Source: Nanobdellota archaeon (GTDB lineage Archaea > Nanobdellota > Nanobdellia > Woesearchaeales > GW2011-AR9). From it: 25,254 nucleotides of DNA. The translations under genes and the position numbers were made by a program. Below the pieces are notes generated by a model. That model had not been told where the DNA came from. It searched no databases and was given only the letters and a program-made list of their open reading frames with translations. Shown piece after piece: positions 14,310-19,049 of the stretch. Every line of letters begins with the position of its first letter. The stretch's first letter is position 1. The DNA lies in the NCBI GenBank assembly GCA_030695605.1, contig JAUYQE010000027.1, positions 1 to 25,254 of the forward strand, read 5' to 3'.

Positions 14310-14861
14310 TTAAACCTCCCGCACCCGCATCTTCTCCCGATAATTCTCGATATTTGCCACGAGTTCCCGGATCAGGAGGGGAGCGATTTGCCGCCCCCAC
14401 GGGATATAGACATTCTCGGCATCCTGGATTTTCACTTCACGGCTTTCCAGCGCCAAGGTTTCCAAGTCTTTGGTGTTGTCGATCATATCCGCAATTTTTA
14501 CCCGCCGAATCTTCTTTCGCGCAAAAGATAAGCGCAGCAGGTATTCTTCTTTAGAGAGTTTCCGTCCTTCTTTCATTTTTCCCGTATTCCGGGAAAGGGT
14601 ATACACCCCATTCGAAATCTCGTAGCCGAAGATTTCATGAATCTCATCCATTTTTAGCGGCGTGTCCTCGACGATGTCGTGGAGGAGAGCAATGCACTGG
14701 GTAACCGGATCAGCGTAGCCATAGCGTTCCAGAACAGCAGCGACGGCTAAGGGATGTTTCCAATACGGCTCGTTGGAGCCTTTCCGAAACTGGCCGTGAT
14801 GATAGTTCTCGCAGTACAAGCGCGCGAGGTTCACATGACTGGCTGTTACATCAGAAGACAT
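14310..14861 (-). CDS. HD-domain phosphohydrolase, SpoT/MESH1-like
   Basis: This 183-residue protein is a stand-alone HD hydrolase of the (p)ppGpp hydrolase type. H36 (YWKHPLAVA), H61-D62 (ALLHDIVEDTP, with the ED at 65-66) and D125 (VKIADMIDNT) provide the metal site in the spacing of SpoT and MESH1. No synthetase or TGS domain is present. The expected activity is removal of the 3'-pyrophosphate from an alarmone, or NADPH phosphatase activity as reported for MESH1. The archaeal substrate is not known. A TATA-like box lies at 14884-14893. It is first in an operon with the 74-residue protein. Confidence 0.8.
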   Translation of the reverse strand: MSSDVTASHVNLARLYCENYHHGQFRKGSNEPYWKHPLAVAAVLERYGYADPVTQCIALLHDIVEDTPLKMDEIHEIFGYEISNGVYTLSRNTGKMKEGRKLSKEEYLLRLSFARKKIRRVKIADMIDNTKDLETLALESREVKIQDAENVYIPWGRQIAPLLIRELVANIENYREKMRVREV

Positions 14862-14883
14862 ACTCAGAGAAAAGAGAAGAGAA

Positions 14884-14893
14884 CTTTTTAAGG
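14884..14893 (-). promoter_or_regulatory. TATA box for the HD hydrolase operon
   Basis: The minus strand reads CCTTAAAAAG, centred about 27 bases before the ATG at 14861. Confidence 0.5.
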
Positions 14894-14898
14894 GTTTT

Positions 14899-14922
14899 GC
14901 TAGAAAAAAGCGGACGACAGGA
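14899..14922 (-). repeat. Duplicated 3' end of tRNA-Leu(UAG) (att-like site)
   Basis: GCGGACGACAGGA (14910-14922, plus strand) is identical to 15588-15600, the 3' part of tRNA-Leu(UAG) in the same orientation. The adjoining GCTAGAAAAAA (14899-14909) also matches the tRNA's flank GCTAAGAAAAAA (15574-15585). This is the geometry left by integration into a tRNA 3' end. Confidence 0.55.
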
Positions 14923-14935
14923 AGTACCCAATACT

Positions 14936-15184
14936 TTACTTGTATACCCTTCCTCTCTTATCAAAAATCCTAATTTTAAGAATCTTCTGTTGGAAATCAA
15001 CATCAACAATTGCCCGATAGTCCCCTATCCGCAATTTATACCCTCCTCCTTCGAAGTGCTCGAGATAATGAAAAGGATTTTCCGCGACTTCATCTATCTT
15101 ATTCAAGACTCTTGCTGACAAATCAGGGGGAAGAATTTCTACATACTTTGCAGCTTTCGGATGCCACGTAATTTCCCAAGTCAT
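14936..15184 (-). CDS. RelE/ParE-family toxin
   Basis: This 82-residue protein has the RelE/ParE fold pattern: N-terminal strand WEITWHPKAAKYVEIL, helix, then GGGYKLRIGDYRAIVDVDF and the terminal strand LKIRIFDKRGRVYK. The Arg in LRIGDYR and the basic C-terminus match ribosome-dependent mRNA interferases of the RelE branch. It overlaps the upstream antitoxin by 4 bases. It lies within a segment bounded by tRNA-Leu and a copy of that tRNA's 3' end. Confidence 0.85.
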   Translation of the reverse strand: MTWEITWHPKAAKYVEILPPDLSARVLNKIDEVAENPFHYLEHFEGGGYKLRIGDYRAIVDVDFQQKILKIRIFDKRGRVYK

Positions 15185-15378
15185 CGCAGAATACGTCTTT
15201 TCAGATCTTCATGACGGATATATTGAGAATCGGGTGTAGCTCGTGCTTCTGCCAGCATTTTTTGGGCATGGACGGTTACTTTGCCTTCCTCAGAAAGAAT
15301 GTGTTTTACAATGGCTATATCCTGTTTAAGTTCTTCTAGATCCGCATGCATATGTGCCATTACCGCTGCTTCGCTCAT
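15181..15378 (-). CDS. Antitoxin partner of the RelE-type toxin
   Basis: This 65-residue helical protein (DLEELKQDIAIVKHIL, then AQKMLAEARA and a basic end DLKRRILR) has the size and position of an antitoxin that wraps a RelE toxin. It has no clear DNA-binding domain family. Its ATG at 15378 is preceded by a TATA-like TTTTTAAAAT (minus, about 15399-15410) and an inverted repeat (15386-15398). Confidence 0.75.
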   Translation of the reverse strand: MSEAAVMAHMHADLEELKQDIAIVKHILSEEGKVTVHAQKMLAEARATPDSQYIRHEDLKRRILR

Positions 15379-15385
15379 CAGTTCA

Positions 15386-15398
15386 AGAAATTGTTTCT
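15386..15398. promoter_or_regulatory. Inverted repeat before the RelE-module antitoxin
   Basis: AGAAA-TTG-TTTCT lies between the TATA-like box and the ATG at 15378, the expected place for autorepression by the toxin-antitoxin complex. Confidence 0.4.
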
Positions 15399-15423
15399 AT
15401 TTTAAAAATGTTATTGAAAAAGT

Positions 15424-15502
15424 GTGGGCGGCAGGATTTTCGTGCCAATACGCTTTAGGCTGCTCGTGGGACTTTAGGTCCCACTTGACCACGCTCGCCC
15501 AG
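15424..15502 (-). pseudogene. tRNA-Leu-like remnant
   Basis: On the minus strand a TGGGCG/CGCCCA acceptor-like pairing (15496-15501 with 15425-15430) encloses a GTGGTCAAG D-loop-like stretch. An anticodon-arm-like hairpin (15468-15482) would give anticodon UAA but has C instead of U at position 33, followed by a long variable-region-like stretch. The T-arm is broken (no TTCGA motif) and the D-stem is not formed, so I call it a decayed tRNA. It could instead be another hairpin element that happens to resemble one. Confidence 0.35.
15466..15484. repeat. Perfect 7-base hairpin
   Basis: GTGGGAC-TTTAG-GTCCCAC. The core resembles the hairpin at 5845-5859. It may be the anticodon-like arm of the tRNA remnant or an independent element of the hairpin family in this region. 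Confidence 0.45.
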
Positions 15503-15512
15503 CGTAATGGGC

Positions 15513-15525
15513 ATTCGAACCTGCG
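15513..15525 (-). other. tRNA T-arm fragment
   Basis: ATTCGAACCTGCG is identical to part of the T-arm of tRNA-Leu(CAG) at 18159-18171, in the same orientation, but no tRNA can be folded around it. It supports tRNA debris in this segment. Confidence 0.35.
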
Positions 15526-15536
15526 GAGGCACCGCG

Positions 15537-15558
15537 CATAAGGGGCAACGCCCCTTAT
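15537..15558. repeat. Hairpin between tRNA fragment and tRNA-Leu(UAG)
   Basis: ATAAGGGG and CCCCTTAT form an 8-base stem around a short loop. The loop and stem pattern is like the second hairpin type upstream of the tRNA (15741-15758). Confidence 0.5.
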
Positions 15559-15579
15559 CAACCCTAGAGCTTCGCTAAG

Positions 15580-15585
15580 AAAAAA
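15580..15585 (-). terminator. T-run terminator of tRNA-Leu(UAG)
   Basis: Six T residues on the minus strand begin 2 bases after the discriminator base, typical of archaeal tRNA termination. Confidence 0.5.
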
Positions 15586-15586
15586 C

Positions 15587-15670
15587 TGCGGACGACAGGA
15601 TTTGAACCTGTGTAGGCACTAAGCCAATAGGTCCTAAGCCTATCCCGTTTGGCCACTCCGGCACGTCCGC
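15587..15670 (-). tRNA. tRNA-Leu (anticodon UAG)
   Basis: This 84-base tRNA has acceptor stem GCGGACG/CGTCCGC with discriminator A, and CCA is not encoded. The D-arm contains GAGTGGCCAAAC, the anticodon stem ATAGG/CCTAT has loop CTTAGGA (anticodon UAG at 34-36), a long class II variable arm, and the T-arm CAGGTTCAAATCCTG. It reads CUA and other CUN codons. No TATA box lies at the normal distance; instead a hairpin array sits directly upstream, and the nearest TATA-like boxes are more than 100 bases away. Confidence 0.93.
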
Positions 15671-15770
15671 GAGCATAGCGAGCGGACGTTCAAAGGCAGA
15701 ACCTTTGTACACGCCCACGAGCGTAGCGAGTGGGCACTCAAAAGGGCAAAGTCCCTTTGTATGCGCCCAC
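15663..15770. repeat. Tandem array of two alternating hairpin types upstream of tRNA-Leu(UAG)
   Basis: Four hairpins follow one another. (1) ACGTCCGC/GCGGACGT (15663-15689) with loop GAGCATAGCGA. (2) CAAAGG/CCTTTG (15691-15707). (3) GCCCAC/GTGGGC (15713-15735) with loop GAGCGTAGCGA. (4) AAAGGG/CCCTTT (15741-15758), enclosed by GTGGGC/GCCCAC (15730-15735 with 15765-15770). The stems differ but keep pairing while the 11-base loops of 1 and 3 are nearly identical, as in a structured repeat family. One arm of hairpin 1 is the tRNA's own 5' end. Confidence 0.7.
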
Positions 15771-15793
15771 AGATCCTATTAAAGAGGAGAGTT

Positions 15794-15804
15794 CTTTAAA
15801 AAAG
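15794..15804 (-). promoter_or_regulatory. Possible TATA box for a long-leader tRNA-Leu(UAG) transcript
   Basis: The minus strand reads CTTTTTTAAAG. A start about 27 bases on (near 15772) would give a leader of about 100 bases spanning the whole hairpin array before the tRNA. Confidence 0.35.
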
Positions 15805-15867
15805 TTTAGGCAATGCAGTGATATTGCGCCCAAGCTCGAAATCTATTTAAAGAGCATATCCTGAAAA

Positions 15868-15893
15868 CGGCTCTCGCAAGAGGAAAAGAGCCG
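15868..15893. repeat. Hairpin before the second antiporter gene
   Basis: CGGCTCT (15868-15874) pairs perfectly with AGAGCCG (15887-15893). It lies between two possible TATA boxes (15843-15852 and 15893-15900) and the SD-like AGGTG before the ATG at 15915, so it could be a leader structure. Confidence 0.35.
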
Positions 15894-15914
15894 ATATTAA
15901 AAAGCAGGTGGGAG

Positions 15915-17669
15915 ATGCCGTCATTCATCCATGATTTTGGAGTGCTATTCTTAGTCATCGTAGTATTTTCTTTCCTGGCCAAGCTGCTGAAGCAGCCCAT
16001 CATCATCGGCTATATTGTTTCCGGGTTTATGTTCTCCCTCTTCATTGCCAGCGGCAGTTCGACCGAAGAACAGATCCTGGCCCTCGCAGAACTGGGCATT
16101 ACCTTCCTGCTCTTTTTGATGGGCTTGGAGTTCGACTTCCATAATCTGAAACATCTGGGAAAAGACATCTTTATCACGACAGCCCTGCAATCCATCATTT
16201 TCTTTGCTGTGGCTTTCGGCGCTGCACAGGTAGTAGGATTTAGCAGCAAAGAAAGTATTTACCTGGCAATTCTCTTCCTCTTCAGCAGCACGCTCCTCGT
16301 CGCCAAATGGCTGGAAGACAAGAAAGAAATAGCGACGCTCCACGGCAAGATAACCTTGGGCATCCTTATCATGCAAGACGTTTTTGCCATTTTGATCTTA
16401 ACGCTGCTCAATTCTTTTCAACAAACAAACCTCTCCGCCGTGCTGCTGGTTCTGCTCAAAGGAATGATCCTTATCGGCATTGCCGTCCTTTTCGTGCGTT
16501 ATCTCCTGAATTATCTACTCAAAATGGCCTTCCGCTATCCGGAATTGCTCTTCGTTTCCAGCTTAGGCGTGTGCTTTCTCTTCGTCGAAATCGCTCCCCG
16601 GCTCGGCTATTCGACCGCCATCGGGGCTTTTATCGCTGGGGTAACCCTCGCCAATACCGAATACAAAAACGACATTTTAGGGCGGCTCAAGCCCCTCATC
16701 ATTTTTTTCAACCTGCTTTTTTTTGTGGGCATGGGCTTTCGCATCACGACGGCTTTTAGCGCCAGAGCCGTAACACTCATGCTGCTCTTCCTGGCGTTCT
16801 GTTTTTTCATCAAGCCCGGCATTGTGTACTTTACCCTCAAGCTCCGGGGCTACGACCTGAAGACCTCTTTCCTGACGGCCATAAACCTCGCCCAAGTCAG
16901 CGAATTCGGGCTGATCATTGTATCGGCAGCCGCAGCGATGGGGATCGTATCCTCGGAAATGACCGCTATTGCCATCGTGCTCATCGTGATGACGTTCGTT
17001 CTTTCTTCCTACCTCATAAAAAACGATGCCCTCCTGTTTAAACTCAGCAGCCCTTTGTTGAAGAAAATAGACCGCTTTTTCCCGGCGCAGAGCCATCCCG
17101 AGGCAGGAAAAGCGGCAGCCGGATTCCACGTCTTGCTGTTCGGCTATTACGATCTCGGCAAAGAATTCTTTTCCAAGCTGGAAGGGTTGGGAAAGAAAAC
17201 GCTGGTGATCGAAAATGACCGGGCGAACATCACCCAGCTTAAACAGGAAGGGATCCCTTATTTGTATGGTGCCGTTTCCAACCCTTATTTCCTGGACCGC
17301 CTGAACTTTTCGTCAGCGGAAATCGTGGTTTCCAGCCTCACGGATGCTGATGAGAGCAAAATGATCATCAAAAGCATCAAAAGCCAGAAACCCCAAGCAA
17401 CAATCATCGTCACTGCCAAGAACGTGCGGCATTCGTTAGAGCTGTATGAGGCGGGTGCTGATTATGTTATCTACCCATCATATGTCAACGAGCAAAAAGT
17501 TTCTGTTCTTTTAGAGGATTATACGACGGACCTGAACAAGATCATCAGCAGGAAAGTCCATGACTTAGCGCTCTTCAAGGACAAGCAGGAAAAAATACGC
17601 CAAACCGAGACGATGTTTTCGATTAATGAGTTTATGAAAAGGCTGTCGAAGAAGGAAGGGAAGAAGTAA
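15915..17669 (+). CDS. Kef/CPA2-type cation:proton antiporter with TrkA-N domain
   Basis: This 584-residue protein has 12-13 membrane helices in residues 1 to about 375, including GYIVSGFMFSLF, FLLFLMGLEFDFHNLK and GAFIAGVTLANTEYKND, as in CPA2 exchangers. A Rossmann-like TrkA-N region follows (about 408-530: LLFGYYDLGKEFF, TLVIENDRANI, VVSSLTDADESKMI). The first loop reads GYYDLG rather than GxGxxG, as in some Kef-like proteins. It should exchange K+ or Na+ for H+; the ion is unknown. It is a paralogue of the gene at 1-1417. The start is chosen at the ATG at 15915 after AGGTG. Confidence 0.9.
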   Translation: MPSFIHDFGVLFLVIVVFSFLAKLLKQPIIIGYIVSGFMFSLFIASGSSTEEQILALAELGITFLLFLMGLEFDFHNLKHLGKDIFITTALQSIIFFAVAFGAAQVVGFSSKESIYLAILFLFSSTLLVAKWLEDKKEIATLHGKITLGILIMQDVFAILILTLLNSFQQTNLSAVLLVLLKGMILIGIAVLFVRYLLNYLLKMAFRYPELLFVSSLGVCFLFVEIAPRLGYSTAIGAFIAGVTLANTEYKNDILGRLKPLIIFFNLLFFVGMGFRITTAFSARAVTLMLLFLAFCFFIKPGIVYFTLKLRGYDLKTSFLTAINLAQVSEFGLIIVSAAAAMGIVSSEMTAIAIVLIVMTFVLSSYLIKNDALLFKLSSPLLKKIDRFFPAQSHPEAGKAAAGFHVLLFGYYDLGKEFFSKLEGLGKKTLVIENDRANITQLKQEGIPYLYGAVSNPYFLDRLNFSSAEIVVSSLTDADESKMIIKSIKSQKPQATIIVTAKNVRHSLELYEAGADYVIYPSYVNEQKVSVLLEDYTTDLNKIISRKVHDLALFKDKQEKIRQTETMFSINEFMKRLSKKEGKK

Positions 17670-17677
17670 GAGGTAAG

Positions 17678-18124
17678 TTATTTTTCCAAGAGCATTTTAC
17701 TTGCTATCACATAATAATCTCCTTGATGACCAAGTGCAGCTGTTCTCAGCTTTTCGCAATCGGAAAAGAAACCCTCAGCAGTCATAAATTCGGCTTCTCT
17801 ATATTCAGGAAACTTTTGTAGGAGTTCAAAATAGGTTTCAAGATCGAGCAAAGTCTGTTCAGCATCTTGCAGGCGTTGTTGTGCTAATTCTTCAGGTTCT
17901 CCGAAAGCCAACCTATCTAGGCCATTGGAAGCAACAGAGGAAACAGCCAACGCAAGATTTATCGACTTATGTCTATAATGACAATCTGCCGGTAAAAGAC
18001 GGAAAAGAAGGCCATAGTCGGCTGGAAAAAAAGAGATTATTTCTCTATTGTATTTTATTCCCCTCTCTTCAAGTTCTTTAAGCCGTGTCCTTATATCTTC
18101 CATCTCTTTCTCAAATTTAATCAT
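17678..18124 (-). CDS. Hypothetical protein downstream of tRNA-Leu(CAG)
   Basis: This 148-residue soluble protein is not recognised. It starts with a coiled-coil-like stretch (EKEMEDIRTRLKELEERG), followed by a globular helical region with a Cys/His cluster (PADCHYRHKSINLALA) and a second helical pair (ELAQQRLQDAEQTLLDLE). A longer frame reaching into the tRNA exists, but its first residues merely translate the T-arm and acceptor, so I chose the ATG at 18124. The T-run ending the tRNA lies 13 bases upstream and may double as a TATA box. The gene may also be read through from the tRNA. Confidence 0.55.
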   Translation of the reverse strand: MIKFEKEMEDIRTRLKELEERGIKYNREIISFFPADYGLLFRLLPADCHYRHKSINLALAVSSVASNGLDRLAFGEPEELAQQRLQDAEQTLLDLETYFELLQKFPEYREAEFMTAEGFFSDCEKLRTAALGHQGDYYVIASKMLLEK

Positions 18125-18136
18125 ACTTTTAGATTT

Positions 18137-18143
18137 AAAAAAA
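18137..18143 (-). terminator. T-run terminator of tRNA-Leu(CAG)
   Basis: Seven T residues on the minus strand start 2 bases after the discriminator base. With the following AAAT they form a TATA-like TTTTTTTAAAT in front of the gene at 17678-18124. Confidence 0.5.
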
Positions 18144-18145
18144 CC

Positions 18146-18229
18146 TGCGGGAGGCAGGATTCGAACCTGCGTACCCACTAAGGGACAAGCTCCTGAAGCT
18201 TGCGCATTTGACCACTCTGCTACTCCCGC
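18146..18229 (-). tRNA. tRNA-Leu (anticodon CAG)
   Basis: This 84-base tRNA has acceptor stem GCGGGAG/CTCCCGC, discriminator A and no encoded CCA. The D-arm is GCAGAGTGGTCAAATGC. The anticodon stem CAAGC/GCTTG has loop TTCAGGA, giving CAG. A class II variable arm and T-arm GCAGGTTCGAATCCTGC follow. It reads CUG. A TATA-like GATATAAAAAA lies about 33 bases before the 5' end, as expected. Confidence 0.95.
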
Positions 18230-18256
18230 ATGAACAGAATAAAAATTGAGAGGTTA

Positions 18257-18267
18257 TTTTTTATATC
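18257..18267 (-). promoter_or_regulatory. TATA box for tRNA-Leu(CAG)
   Basis: The minus strand reads GATATAAAAAA, centred about 33 bases before the mature 5' end at 18229, leaving a few bases of leader. Confidence 0.5.
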
Positions 18268-18311
18268 TTTCTATGATGTTTGGCCATTCTCATTTCAACA
18301 AAAAATCCAGC

Positions 18312-18417
18312 GCCGTCTCGGGCGGTGCGACGGTCAAAATTTCGCTTTCGCTCAATTTTGCCCTGCTCGGGTATCCCGAATGGAGCAACCCCTCCCTCGC
18401 CGCGCCGTCACGACGGC
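18312..18417. repeat. Hairpin cluster between tRNA-Leu(CAG) and the eS17 gene
   Basis: It contains CCGTC/GACGG (18313-18333), CAAAATT/AATTTTG (18335-18360) with loop TCGCTTTCGCTC, TCGGG/CCCGA (18367-18379) and GCCGTC/GACGGC (18404-18417). The 12-base loop, read on the minus strand, is GAGCGAAAGCGA, close to GAGCGTAGCGA in the 15663-15770 array. No open reading frame of note was found. Confidence 0.55.
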
Positions 18418-18447
18418 ACAAATCAGAATACAAAACCCCACCGTAAT

Positions 18448-18457
18448 CTTTATAAAT
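18448..18457 (+). promoter_or_regulatory. TATA box for the eS17-Alba operon
   Basis: CTTTATAAAT is centred about 26 bases before the ATG at 18479, with no SD for this first gene. Confidence 0.6.
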
Positions 18458-18478
18458 AATCCCTAGCTCGAACAGTCT

Positions 18479-18685
18479 ATGGGACGAATTAAAACGACTG
18501 TTATTAAGCGCCGGACCAAAGAACTGTTCCAGAAGTACGGCCAGCATTTTACTACTGATTTCGTGCCCAACAAAGACCTCACGAACCGCTTTGTTTCCGT
18601 CAGCAGCAAGAAATTGCGCAATAGCATTGCGGGATACATAACCCGCCTGAAAAAGCAAGAGCAGAAAGGAGGGCTGGTGCTATGA
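18479..18685 (+). CDS. rps17e: Small-subunit ribosomal protein eS17 (S17e)
   Basis: This 68-residue protein is typical in length for archaeal eS17. MGRIKTTVIKRRTKELFQKY, FTTDFVPNKDL and KLRNSIAGYITRLKK match the family throughout. It is a structural protein of the 30S subunit found only in archaea and eukaryotes. Its stop overlaps the start of the Alba gene by 4 bases, giving a translation-plus-chromatin operon. Confidence 0.95.
   Translation: MGRIKTTVIKRRTKELFQKYGQHFTTDFVPNKDLTNRFVSVSSKKLRNSIAGYITRLKKQEQKGGLVL
18668..18672 (+). promoter_or_regulatory. Shine-Dalgarno site for alba
   Basis: GGAGG ends 9 bases before the ATG at 18682 and lies within the eS17 coding region, as expected for the second gene of an operon. 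Confidence 0.55.
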
Positions 18686-18987
18686 GTGAACCTGGCCTTC
18701 GGCGTGAAGAAAACTCTGTCTTTATCGGCGAAAAGCCATTTATGAATTATGTGACGAGTGTGGTGATGCAGTTTACGGCCAAAGGGTCGAAAGAAGTGGT
18801 CATCAAAGCCCGAGGCAAGTTCATCACCCGAGCGGTAGACGTCGCCGAAGTGGCCCGGAAGCGGTTCCTGGAGAATACGGTTGCCGTCAAGAATATCGTC
18901 ATTGACAGCAAGGAATTCGAGAACAAAGAAGGCCGGCAAGTGCGAGTGAGCGATATCGAGATAACGCTGGCAAAGAAAGAAGCGTAA
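18682..18987 (+). CDS. albA: Alba-family DNA/RNA-binding chromatin protein
   Basis: This 101-residue protein has the Alba pattern: IGEKPFMNYVTSVVMQF (Alba 'GxKPVMNYV'), VVIKARGKFITRAVDVAEVA, FLENTVAVKNIVID and GRQVRVSDIEITLAK. The KPFMN lysine (Lys in position of the Sac10b acetylated Lys16) is kept. Alba dimers coat DNA and bind RNA. An N-terminal tail of about 13 residues with Glu and Arg precedes the domain. Confidence 0.95.
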   Translation: MSEPGLRREENSVFIGEKPFMNYVTSVVMQFTAKGSKEVVIKARGKFITRAVDVAEVARKRFLENTVAVKNIVIDSKEFENKEGRQVRVSDIEITLAKKEA

Positions 18988-19018
18988 ATTCTTCTATTTT
19001 CCATTCGACCCGCCGAAC

Positions 19019-19028
19019 ATTTATATAA
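19019..19028 (+). promoter_or_regulatory. TATA box for the ClpX-like gene
   Basis: ATTTATATAA is centred about 26 bases before the GTG at 19050. This supports a leaderless transcript that begins at GTG. Confidence 0.6.
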
Positions 19029-19049
19029 TTTCCTGCATTCCTTCTGGTC

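Noticed and set aside
15663..15770. CRISPR array
   Set aside because: The repeats are few, self-paired, of unequal length and adjacent to a tRNA, with no regular spacers and no cas genes in the window.
18125..18178. N-terminal extension of the 17678-18124 gene beginning MGTQVRILPPAG
   Set aside because: These residues are the translation of the T-arm and acceptor of tRNA-Leu(CAG), a well-known annotation artefact; the ATG at 18124 is a better start.
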